A stretch of DNA of 64,000 bases. Origin: Amycolatopsis azurea DSM 43854. Lineage in GTDB: Bacteria; Actinomycetota; Actinomycetes; Mycobacteriales; Pseudonocardiaceae. Positions 8,273 to 16,200 of the stretch are shown here, piece by piece. Under the pieces are notes generated by a model, which was not told the DNA's origin, did no database searches, and was given only the letters and a program-made list of their open reading frames with translations. Made by a program: the position numbers and the translations under genes. The stretch lies in NCBI RefSeq assembly GCF_001995215.1, contig NZ_MUXN01000022.1:1-64000 (forward strand), written 5' to 3'. The stretch's first letter is position 1. Every line of letters starts with the position of its first letter.

Positions 8273-9745
8273 TCAGCCTTGGGCGCCGAGGGACTTCGCC
8301 GCGGCGAAGGTGTCCACCAGGCCGGTGCCCTTGTCGAAGCTCGACGTGTACAGCCCGGCCGCGACGTACGGCGAGCCGTTCGTGAACTTGTACGCCGTGC
8401 CCTTGATCGCGGCCTCGATGTCACCCGGGCTCGCGTTCGGCGCGACCTGGAACAGCTGCGCGACGATCCCGGTGATCTGCGGTGCCGCCATCGAAGTCCC
8501 GCTGATCACGTTGTAGGTGGCCAGGTCCAGCAGTCCCGGGCCGTTCTTCGGCTGCAGGCCCTGCGTGCAGATCGGCTGCGTGGGGCGGCAGGACGAGAGG
8601 ATGTTCTCCCCCGGCGCGGAGACGTCGGGCCAGCTCGACTGGCTGCCCTGGAGGCCGCGCGAGGAGAAGTCGGACACCGTGCCGTCGCGGGTGCCGGTCC
8701 CCTGGTCGTTGAACGACGCCACCGAGAGCACGCCCGGCGTCTGGTCCTGTCCCGGCGGGTTGGAGAGGTTCGCCGAACCGTCGCCGCCGTCGTTCCCGTT
8801 CGCCCACACCGTGACGACGCCTTCCGCGGCGAGCGCGCGCTGCAGCTTCACCGTCGCCGAGTTCGGGTCGAAGGCGCCGCCACCGCTGGGGCCGTAGGAG
8901 TTGTTGGTCACCTTGATCGGCGGGCACACCGACGTCGGGACACCCGCGCCGCAGGGCGCCTTGTGGTTCTCCAGCACCCAGTTCAGCGCTGCGTCCGTGC
9001 CGAGCACGAGCAGCGCCGCCCCGGTCGACACCGAGACGATCTTCGAGCCCGGCGCCGAGCCGCCGACCTTGGTGCCGTCGGTCAGCGTCAGCTGGTTCCC
9101 GGCGGCGATGCCGGTGACGTGCGTGCCGTGGCCGCCGAGGGAGAGGGTGTCGGTGTCGACGGCGGTCGGGACGTCGACGATGCAGTTGGTCGCCGTGCCG
9201 TCGAGGCAAAGGCTCTTGAGACTGCGCACCACCCGCGTCTTGCCGTCGGCGCCCTTGAACGCCGGATGCGTCGGGTCGACGCCGGTGTCGATGATCGCGA
9301 CGGACACGCCCCTGCCGTCCACCGGCGTGCCACCGGCGTCCTTGAGCTGCGCCTGGGTCTGCAGGCTCCGGGTCGCCGTGGTGCCGGCGCTGCCGTGCGC
9401 CTTGAGTTTCTCGTTGCCTTCGACGTAGGTGACGCCGTCGGCCTCGCGGACCGCGCGCACCTGGTCGGCGGTGCCCCGGACGGCGACGACGCCGATCTTG
9501 CCGAACGAGGTGATCTTCGTGAGCCCGGCCCCGCGGGCGGCGCGTTCGGCGGTGGCGACGTCGCCGGCGTGCACGAGCGCGGTCACCCCCGTGGCGCCGG
9601 TGACGGCCGAGAGCAGGGCGGAGAGTCCTGGGGCGACGGGCGCGAGCGGTCCTGCGGCCTGCGCGGGGACCATCCCCGCGACCGGGACGGCGAGCAGGGT
9701 GACGACGAGCGCGGCGCGTCGACGCCAAGGGCGAGATACGGCCAT
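8273..9745 (-). CDS. Secreted S8 family serine protease (subtilase)
   Basis: Exported subtilisin-type protease, 490 aa from ATG 9745, which follows AGGAGAAA with ideal spacing. Signal peptide is residues 1-30 (twin Arg run, then hydrophobic core, cleavage near AQA-AG). Residues 50-115 form an I9-like inhibitory propeptide. The catalytic triad is Asp153 in IIDTGVD, His206 in GGHGTHVTG and Ser418 in SGTSMAAP, with the oxyanion Asn in ANGND near 316. Several Cys residues (180, 188, 265, 274, 386, 393) suggest disulfides. Substrate is unknown. Hairpin 8197-8249 lies just downstream. Confidence 0.92.
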   Translation of the reverse strand: MAVSRPWRRRAALVVTLLAVPVAGMVPAQAAGPLAPVAPGLSALLSAVTGATGVTALVHAGDVATAERAARGAGLTKITSFGKIGVVAVRGTADQVRAVREADGVTYVEGNEKLKAHGSAGTTATRSLQTQAQLKDAGGTPVDGRGVSVAIIDTGVDPTHPAFKGADGKTRVVRSLKSLCLDGTATNCIVDVPTAVDTDTLSLGGHGTHVTGIAAGNQLTLTDGTKVGGSAPGSKIVSVSTGAALLVLGTDAALNWVLENHKAPCGAGVPTSVCPPIKVTNNSYGPSGGGAFDPNSATVKLQRALAAEGVVTVWANGNDGGDGSANLSNPPGQDQTPGVLSVASFNDQGTGTRDGTVSDFSSRGLQGSQSSWPDVSAPGENILSSCRPTQPICTQGLQPKNGPGLLDLATYNVISGTSMAAPQITGIVAQLFQVAPNASPGDIEAAIKGTAYKFTNGSPYVAAGLYTSSFDKGTGLVDTFAAAKSLGAQG

Positions 9746-9939
9746 GACGTTTCTCCTGGTGACAGGGGACAAAGGAGCTGCCACCTACCAACGAGTAATA
9801 CCCGTTCGAGTGACGGCGCTCACGTGGATGACAACTTCTCGGACCAACATCACCGCGCCGACCTGCGACGTGTCTTCCCGTTGCTCCGGATGGAGGCGCT
9901 ACTTTGTGCATCGAGACCGACGAGATGGGGAGGGGTTCG

Positions 9940-11442
9940 GTGCGACTCGTTCGCCTCGCTCAACAGCCGTCCCGGGTGGCCGAGGACGTCCGCGCCGCGC
10001 TGGCTTCACTCGGCCGGGGCAGCAACGTCGTGGGCGGGGTGGCCCTGGTCGGCGCCAGCCCGGTCGAAGGACGGCCGGTCGAAGCCGTCGTCGTCATGCC
10101 GAAGGGCGTTCTCATCGTCATCGGCGTCGACCTGCCGGACCCGGCGCTGAAACTCGAAGCCCCGCTCGGCGGACCGTGGAAGGCCGACGGCTGGCCGCTG
10201 GTCCACGGCGACACCTCGATCAACCCGGCCACCGACGCGCTTTCGCTGTCGGCCGCGTGCACGCACAAGATCGCGGACGTCGCCCCCGGCGCCGGTCCGA
10301 TCGGCACGATCATCGCCGTCGGTCCCTATGTGGAGACGGTCGATCAGCCCGCCGCGGATCTCGCCGGCTCGGTCCGCGTCCTGTACCCGACGGCGACGAC
10401 GATGCTCGCCGCGACGGTCTCGCTGGCCACCGCTCCGCGGCCCCGCTCGGTCCAGCAGGCGCGGGAGCTGATCGCCGCGCTCGCCCCGGACGCTCCGCCG
10501 ATGCCCGAGGAGATGTTGCTCGGCGAAGGGTTCAGCGCCTATTCCGACGACGAGCCGACCGTGATCCGCGAGAACCCGCTGGTCGCGATCGCCCCGACGG
10601 TTCCGGTGCAGCATCCGGGGAAGGCGAAAAGACCGGCGAAACCTCCCGCACCCCCGGTCAAATCCACCCGGCCGGCGCAGGCCGCACCGCCGCCCGTCCG
10701 GCCCGCTCCGCAGGGGCAGCCCGCTCGGCAGGCCGTCGCCGCGAAACCCGTTCCGCCGGTCCGGCAGGGCCCGCCGCCCGCGGCCGCCGCTCCCGTCGCC
10801 GCTTCCGCTCCCGCCGAGCAGGCCCCGAAGGCGCCTCATCAGTCCAAGACGGTGAAGTGGCTCCCGCTCGCCGCGATCGGCCTGCTCATCGTGCTGCTCG
10901 TCGCGGCCATCAGCGTGGCTTCCGGTGGTGACGACACCGCGTCCACGCAGACCACACCGCCGCCGACCCCTGCGACCAGTCCCCCGCCGCCGAGCAGCAG
11001 CGCGGTGGAGAACATCCAGTTCACCTCGCGGGCGTCGGCCGCGGACCAGAAATGCGCGTCGCACGCGTACGGCGACGTCCAGACGAGCCTTCAGCAGACG
11101 AGTTGCTCGACGGTGAAACGGGCCAGCTTCGCCAGTTCCATCGACGGCCGGGCCGCCGCGGTCACGATCGCCGTCGTGGACTTCCCGGACGCGGAGCAGG
11201 CGACGGCGTTCAAGGGCACGGCCGACAACCCCGGCGGTGGCGGCATCCTCGACGTGGCCACCGAGACCAACCAGTGGCAAGGCGACGTCCCGGTGTTCGA
11301 AGGCGCCGCCTACCAGAGCAGCCTGGATGGGAATTCGGTCCGGCTGGTCCAGGTCGTGTGGGTGCCGGGACCGTCCACTCCGGACGATCCCGGCCTGGTC
11401 CGGGGCGCGAAGGCCGCCCTCGAACTCCCTGTCAACGGCTAG
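9940..11442 (+). CDS. Pro/Ala-rich single-pass membrane protein, unknown function
   Basis: 500 aa from GTG 9940, which is preceded by GGGGAGGGG at 9927-9935. Residues 1-190 form a globular cytoplasmic domain with repeated VVVMPKGVLIVIGVDLP-type beta segments. 220-300 is a Pro/Ala linker, about 305-328 is one membrane helix, and the last 150 residues form an outside domain with two Cys (CASHAYG...SCSTVKR). The architecture resembles actinomycete envelope proteins with an inside sensor or NERD-like domain, but I cannot name the family. It is divergent from the subtilase gene, with 194 nt between. Confidence 0.75.
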   Translation: MRLVRLAQQPSRVAEDVRAALASLGRGSNVVGGVALVGASPVEGRPVEAVVVMPKGVLIVIGVDLPDPALKLEAPLGGPWKADGWPLVHGDTSINPATDALSLSAACTHKIADVAPGAGPIGTIIAVGPYVETVDQPAADLAGSVRVLYPTATTMLAATVSLATAPRPRSVQQARELIAALAPDAPPMPEEMLLGEGFSAYSDDEPTVIRENPLVAIAPTVPVQHPGKAKRPAKPPAPPVKSTRPAQAAPPPVRPAPQGQPARQAVAAKPVPPVRQGPPPAAAAPVAASAPAEQAPKAPHQSKTVKWLPLAAIGLLIVLLVAAISVASGGDDTASTQTTPPPTPATSPPPPSSSAVENIQFTSRASAADQKCASHAYGDVQTSLQQTSCSTVKRASFASSIDGRAAAVTIAVVDFPDAEQATAFKGTADNPGGGGILDVATETNQWQGDVPVFEGAAYQSSLDGNSVRLVQVVWVPGPSTPDDPGLVRGAKAALELPVNG

Positions 11443-11492
11443 GTCGTGTCCTGTAAGTCTGTTCGATGGGCTTCGTGCAGGACGCGACCTAG
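11439..11492. terminator. Bidirectional hairpin spanning both stop codons
   Basis: 15-nt arms 11439-11453 and 11478-11492 with one mismatch. The left arm contains the TAG of the plus gene (11440-11442) and the right arm the TAG of the minus gene (11489-11491). It is a single compact element serving two convergent genes. Confidence 0.65.
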
Positions 11493-12883
11493 AGGCCGTA
11501 TGCCTCCAGGAGGCGCAGCCACACCTCGCTGATCGTGGGGAACGACGGGACCGCGTGCCACAGCCTCGGCAGCGGGACCTCTCCCACGATCGCGATCGTG
11601 GCCGAATGCAGCAGTTCGGACACGTCCTGCCCGACGAAGGTCGCACCGACGAGCACACCGCGTTCGGTGTCGACGACGATCCGCGCCTTACCCGCGTAGC
11701 CGTCCGCGTGCAGTGACGAACCGGCGACCGCGATGTCGATGTCGACGACGCGGTGCGGCCTGCCCTCTTCCGGTCCGGCGAGCCCGACCGAAGCGACCTC
11801 CGGGTCGGTGAAGACGACCTGCGGAATGGCGTGGTGGTCGGCCGTGGCGCTGTGCGCGCTCCACGCGGCGGAATCCACGGGCTCGCCCGCCGCCTGCGCG
11901 GCCACCGCGTCCCCGGTGGCGCGGGCGGCGTACTTGCCCTGGTGGGTCAGCGGCGCCCGGCCGGTGACGTCCCCGACGGCGAACAGCCAGTCACCGTCCA
12001 CAGCGGACACGCGGCCGTTGTCGTCCGTCGTGAGCGGCTTGCCCGCTTCGAGGCCGAGCGTCTCCACGCCGAGATCGTCGGTCGCGGGACGGCGGCCGGT
12101 GGCGACGAGGAGCTCGTCGACGACCAACCGGTCACCACCCTTCAGGGACAATTCCTTACCACCGTCCACAGCGGACACGGAGTCGAGACCCGATCCGGTG
12201 TGCACGGTGACCCCGGCTTCACGGAGTCCCGCGATGACGGCGTCGCCCGCGAAGTCCGGCAGCCGCGGCAAAGGACGTTCGCCCGAGATGATCAAGTGGA
12301 CCTCGGCGCCGAGCGTCGCGAACGCCTGCGCCATTTCGACGCCGACGACACCGCCGCCGAGCACGCCCAGCCGGCGCGGGACCGCTTCCGCCGAAGTCGC
12401 CTCGCGGGAGCCCCAAGTGGAAACGGTGTCCAGTCCGGGGATCGGCGGTGTCCGCGGGACACTGCCGGTGGCGACGATCACGGCGTGCCGCGCGGTCAGC
12501 ACGTCACCGCCGTCGACCGTCACCTCCCGCTCACCGGTGATCCGGCCGTGCCCGCGGATCGGGACGATCCCGACGCCTTCGGCCCACTTGACCTGTCCGC
12601 TGTCGTCTCCCTTGCCGGTGAACCAGTCCCGGCGCGCGAACACCGCGGCCGGGTCGACCGCGTCACCGACCGGGACACCCGGGACGCGCTTGGCGGCGGC
12701 GAGGAGGTTCCCCGGCCGCAGCAGCGCCTTGCTCGGAATGCAGGCCCAGTAAGAACATTCGCCGCCGAAGCGTTCGTGTTCGACGAGGGCGACCCGAAGC
12801 CCGCCGCGCGCGGCCCGCTCGGCGGCGACCTCGCCGACGGGGCCGCCTCCGATCACGATCACGTCAAAAGTCTGTGCTGACAT
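11489..12883 (-). CDS. FAD-dependent pyridine nucleotide-disulfide oxidoreductase family protein
   Basis: 464-aa flavoprotein of the lipoamide dehydrogenase/mercuric reductase fold: FAD motif GGGPVG (12-17), redox pair Cys43 and Cys48 in GGECSYWACIPSK, NAD(P) motif GGGVVGVE, second FAD motif ending AVGDVTG, and C-terminal dimer domain. The catalytic His-Glu dyad is damaged: where the family has H-P-T-x-S-E, this protein reads FPTISE with Phe448. It is therefore unlikely to be a normal dithiol reductase. A quinone reductase or diaphorase role like that of M. tuberculosis LpdA is possible. Start ATG 12883 is chosen by family length. GTG 12901 is an alternative. Confidence 0.82.
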   Translation of the reverse strand: MSAQTFDVIVIGGGPVGEVAAERAARGGLRVALVEHERFGGECSYWACIPSKALLRPGNLLAAAKRVPGVPVGDAVDPAAVFARRDWFTGKGDDSGQVKWAEGVGIVPIRGHGRITGEREVTVDGGDVLTARHAVIVATGSVPRTPPIPGLDTVSTWGSREATSAEAVPRRLGVLGGGVVGVEMAQAFATLGAEVHLIISGERPLPRLPDFAGDAVIAGLREAGVTVHTGSGLDSVSAVDGGKELSLKGGDRLVVDELLVATGRRPATDDLGVETLGLEAGKPLTTDDNGRVSAVDGDWLFAVGDVTGRAPLTHQGKYAARATGDAVAAQAAGEPVDSAAWSAHSATADHHAIPQVVFTDPEVASVGLAGPEEGRPHRVVDIDIAVAGSSLHADGYAGKARIVVDTERGVLVGATFVGQDVSELLHSATIAIVGEVPLPRLWHAVPSFPTISEVWLRLLEAYGL

Positions 12884-13018
12884 GCATTCAGCGCACACCA
12901 CCGCGCAGCTTCGCGCAACCTGCCGCTATCCTCGTGTCGCTGCGTGAGTCAATCAGCCGCGGGTCAGGTTTCACCGTGCCGGTTACGCAGTAGAACGATC
13001 GAGCGCGGGAGGTTTTTC

Positions 13019-13723
13019 ATGGCCAGGAACACTGCTGTTCATTTGCTGGATGATCTGACCGGCGAGGCTGCCGAAGAAACGGTCGCTTTCGGTTTGGACG
13101 GAATCGCTTACGACATCGACCTTTCGGCCGACAACGCCACCGCACTCCGGGAAATCCTGAGTGCGTATGTGGAGAACGGCCGCCGGATCGGTGGCCGCAA
13201 ACTGCGGCCGCGGGTGGTGCAGCGGCCCAAGGGCGCGCGGGTGTCGAAGTCGACCCCGAAGACCGCCGCCACCGCCGCGAAGGCCGAGGCGAAGACGGCC
13301 GCGAAGCCGGGCCGCAAGCCTGCCGCGAAGGGTGTCGCCGGCCGTAAGCCCGCCGCCGTCAAGAAGGCCGCCGCCCCCAAGGCCGAGGCCAAGGCTCCCG
13401 CCAAGACCACGGCGAAAGCCACTGCCGCCAAGGCGAAGTCGACCCGCGGCGCGGCGGCGAAGACCACCACCGCGAAGGCTCCGGCAGGCCGTGCCAAGGC
13501 CGCCGCCGCGGCGAAGACCCCGGCCAAGGCTCCGGCGAAGACCGCCGCCAAGACGACGTCCGCGAAGGCCGCCCCGAAGACCGCGGCCGCGAAGACGACC
13601 GCCGCCAAGGCCGCGCCGAAGGCCGCCGCCAAGACGACGGCGAAGAAGGCGGCCGAGCCGAAGAAGACCACGCGCGCCGCCCGCAAGGTGCCCGCCGTCA
13701 CTTTCTCGGCCACCGAAAAGTAA
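13019..13723 (+). CDS. Lsr2-type nucleoid protein with histone-H1-like tail
   Basis: 234 aa. Residues 1-65 match the Lsr2 dimerisation domain (VHLLDDLTGEAAEETVAFGLDGIAYDIDLS, then ENGRRIGGRK). The usual C-terminal RGR AT-hook domain is absent. In its place residues 66-225 are a low-complexity Lys/Ala/Pro tail built of AAKTTAKA-like units, as in histone H1 and the tail of mycobacterial HupB. It should bind DNA without strong sequence preference and bridge or compact it through dimers. Start ATG 13019 follows GGGAGG at 13007-13012. A clean terminator follows the stop. Confidence 0.85.
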   Translation: MARNTAVHLLDDLTGEAAEETVAFGLDGIAYDIDLSADNATALREILSAYVENGRRIGGRKLRPRVVQRPKGARVSKSTPKTAATAAKAEAKTAAKPGRKPAAKGVAGRKPAAVKKAAAPKAEAKAPAKTTAKATAAKAKSTRGAAAKTTTAKAPAGRAKAAAAAKTPAKAPAKTAAKTTSAKAAPKTAAAKTTAAKAAPKAAAKTTAKKAAEPKKTTRAARKVPAVTFSATEK

Positions 13724-13730
13724 CGCACCG

Positions 13731-13774
13731 AAAAGGCCCTTTCGCGATTTTCGCGAAAGGGCCTTTTTCGTTTT
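13731..13774 (+). terminator. Rho-independent terminator of the Lsr2-like gene
   Basis: Perfect 17-nt arms 13731-13747 and 13751-13767 with a three-base loop, ending in a T-rich run. It is a textbook intrinsic terminator. The A-rich left end lets it serve the convergent minus-strand operon too. Confidence 0.9.
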
Positions 13775-13778
13775 CACC

Positions 13779-14522
13779 TCATTTGCGCTGAGCGCCGGTG
13801 GAGTGCCATTCCGGATAGTGGTACCTCGTGTGCTGGAGCGAGCGGTGCCACTCCAGCTCCCCGGCCGACGGCTTCCGGGTGGTGAGTTCACCCAGCTGCG
13901 CGGCCGCCGCCACGCGGACCGCGGCCGTGACTTCGGCTACACCTTTGCGCAGGCCGTGTTCGGCGAGCGACGCGACCGGGCTCCGGTGGGAGTCGAGCGG
14001 ACGGGGATCGGAAGGCGCCGAAGTGAGATACCGGCCGACCCGCTCGGCCGCGGTCGAAACGAGCAGAGTGGAATGCGCGAGCAAGCCCGTTCTCGTCCGG
14101 AACACGGCGAAACCGCACAGCTTCGAGTCACCGACGAACAGTCCCCGATCACCGAGCCGCGACGGCAGCCCGAGTTCGGCCACCGTCGCGGTCATCAGTT
14201 CCCCGAGTGCTTCGAGCGGTTTGACGGCTTCCCCGGACAAGCCGAGTCCTGGCAGGACGAGAGTGATGTTGAGATTGCCGGGATCGTGGAACACGGTGCC
14301 GCCGCCGCTGGCCCGGCGCAGCACCGGAACGCCGTCGCTCGTACAGACGTCCGCCTTGACCTCGCGTTCGATCTTCTGCCCCCGCCCCACGACCACACTG
14401 TCGGTGTTGCGCCAGATCCACAGGACCGGCGCCTCCGGTGCGGCGCGCAGGAGGGCTTCGTCGAACGCGAGGTTGTCGGCCGGGTCGTCGAACGCGGCGA
14501 CGACTTCCGAGGGGCCGGTCAC
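13779..14522 (-). CDS. Lipoate--protein ligase A family protein
   Basis: 247-aa protein of the BPL/LplA/LipB fold, which attaches lipoate or a related acid to a carrier lysine, or transfers octanoate. The substrate-binding block RRASGGGTVFHDPGNLNITL (69-88) and the adenylate-binding Lys134 in GDSKLCG are both present. It lacks the C-terminal accessory domain of E. coli LplA, like many single-domain members. GTG 14522 overlaps the pntB stop as GTGA, so it is the fourth gene of the pnt operon, an unusual place for it. True substrate is unknown. Confidence 0.82.
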   Translation of the reverse strand: MTGPSEVVAAFDDPADNLAFDEALLRAAPEAPVLWIWRNTDSVVVGRGQKIEREVKADVCTSDGVPVLRRASGGGTVFHDPGNLNITLVLPGLGLSGEAVKPLEALGELMTATVAELGLPSRLGDRGLFVGDSKLCGFAVFRTRTGLLAHSTLLVSTAAERVGRYLTSAPSDPRPLDSHRSPVASLAEHGLRKGVAEVTAAVRVAAAAQLGELTTRKPSAGELEWHRSLQHTRYHYPEWHSTGAQRK

Positions 14523-15904
14523 AGTGCTTTGAGTTCCTCCACGATCTCGCCCACCGACGATTTGGCGTCGCCGAAGAGCATGCTTGTCTTCGCATCGTAG
14601 AAGAGCTCGTTGTCGATGCCGGCGAAGCCCGAACTCATCGAGCGTTTGAGCACGATCACCGACCGGCTGTGGTTCACCTTGAGGATCGGCATCCCGTAGA
14701 TGGGCGAGCCCGGATCGGTCTCCGCGGCCGGGTTCGTGACGTCGTTCGCGCCGATCACCAGCGCGACGTCGGTCTGGGCGAACTCGGAGTTGATCTCGTC
14801 CATCTCTTTCAGCTGTTCGTACGGGACGTCGGCCTCGGCGAGGAGCACGTTCATGTGCCCCGGCATCCGGCCCGCCACCGGGTGGATGGCGTACGCGACC
14901 GTGATCCCTTTGGCCTCCAGCAGCTTCGCCATCTCGCGGACCACGTGCTGTGCCTGCGCGACGGCCATGCCGTAGCCGGGGACGACCACGACCTTGTTGG
15001 CGTAGGCCATCTGGATCGCGGTGTCGGACGCGCTGGTGCTGCGGACCGGCCGGACCTCGCCGGAGCCGCCGCTCGCGACCGCCGTGCCGCCGCCGAACCC
15101 ACCGGCGACGATGGCCGGGATCGACCGGTTCATCGCCTTCGCCATCAGGTTCGTCAGGATCGAACCCGAGGCGCCGACGATCATGCCCGCCACGATCAGC
15201 GCGGTGTTGTCGAGCGCGAGCCCCATGGCCGCGGCCGACAGACCGGTGAGCGCGTTCAGCAGCGAGATGACGACCGGCATGTCCGCGCCGCCGATCGGCA
15301 GCACGACCACCACGCCGAGCACGCCCGCCGCGACCAGCAGGCCGATCATCAGCAGTTCGGCGTCGCCGCCGGTGGCGATGACGACCGCGAAGACGATCGC
15401 GGCGATCAGGACCAGCGCGTTCACCGGCTGCTGCAACTTGCCCAGGGTGATCGGGCGGCCGGAGATCAGTTCCTGCAGCTTCCCGAACGCGATGTTCGAG
15501 CCCCAGAAGGACACCGAACCGACGATCGCGGCGAACAACGACGCGATCGCGACGTACGCGGGCTCGTGCGCGTAGCCCTCGGTGGTGCGGAACTCGACCC
15601 AGGCGATCAAGGCCACCGCCCCGCCGCCGACGCCGTTGAACAGCGCCACCATCTGCGGCATCGCGGTCATCTTGACCTTGCGCGCGGACGGCACGCCGAC
15701 GACGACACCGATCGCGACGCCGAGCGCGATCAGCAGCCAGTTGCTCATGCCCGGCGTCAGCAGCGTCGCGATCACCGCGATGCCCATGCCGACCGCGGCG
15801 ATCCAGTTGCCGCGGACCGCGGTGCGCGGGCCGGTCAGGCCCATGAGGCCGTAGATGAACAGTGCGAAGGAAATGATGTAGAGGACGGCGATGAAGGTCG
15901 TCAC
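14519..15904 (-). CDS. pntB: NAD(P) transhydrogenase subunit beta
   Basis: Membrane subunit of the proton-translocating transhydrogenase, which drives hydride transfer from NADH to NADP+ with the proton gradient. 461 aa: about nine membrane helices over residues 1-260, then the cytoplasmic NADP(H)-binding domain III (VVPGYGMAVAQAQHVVREM, VAYAIHPVAGRMPGHMNVLLAEADVPY, GANDVTNPAA). All expected blocks are intact. GTG 15904 overlaps the pntAB stop by four bases. Confidence 0.95.
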   Translation of the reverse strand: MTTFIAVLYIISFALFIYGLMGLTGPRTAVRGNWIAAVGMGIAVIATLLTPGMSNWLLIALGVAIGVVVGVPSARKVKMTAMPQMVALFNGVGGGAVALIAWVEFRTTEGYAHEPAYVAIASLFAAIVGSVSFWGSNIAFGKLQELISGRPITLGKLQQPVNALVLIAAIVFAVVIATGGDAELLMIGLLVAAGVLGVVVVLPIGGADMPVVISLLNALTGLSAAAMGLALDNTALIVAGMIVGASGSILTNLMAKAMNRSIPAIVAGGFGGGTAVASGGSGEVRPVRSTSASDTAIQMAYANKVVVVPGYGMAVAQAQHVVREMAKLLEAKGITVAYAIHPVAGRMPGHMNVLLAEADVPYEQLKEMDEINSEFAQTDVALVIGANDVTNPAAETDPGSPIYGMPILKVNHSRSVIVLKRSMSSGFAGIDNELFYDAKTSMLFGDAKSSVGEIVEELKAL

Positions 15905-16200
15905 TTGTCACCACCGTCTTCCGGCTTCTTCGCCTTGAACATCGAGAGCATCCGGTCGGTGACGAGGAAGCCGCCGACCACGTTGATCGTGCCGAAGGCG
16001 ATCGCGATCACCAGCAGGATCTTGTTCAGTACGCCGTCGACCCCGAGGCCGAGCACGATCAGCCCGCCGAGCAGGACGATGCCGTGGATGGCGTTGGTCC
16101 CCGACATGAGCGGGGTGTGGAGGGTGTTGGGCACCTTCGAGATGACGGTGAATCCCACGAATCCGGCGAGTACGAGGATCGCCAAGCTGCCGACGAGCAT
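15901..16200 (-). CDS. pntAB: NAD(P) transhydrogenase subunit alpha-2
   Basis: 99-aa membrane piece of the split alpha subunit: helices at about 3-20, 38-58 and 61-82, with the conserved MSGTNAIHGI stretch. In actinobacteria alpha is split into PntAA (soluble) and PntAB (membrane), as here. ATG 16200 overlaps the pntAA stop as TGATG. A GTG one codon earlier is possible. Confidence 0.93.
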   Translation of the reverse strand: MLVGSLAILVLAGFVGFTVISKVPNTLHTPLMSGTNAIHGIVLLGGLIVLGLGVDGVLNKILLVIAIAFGTINVVGGFLVTDRMLSMFKAKKPEDGGDK

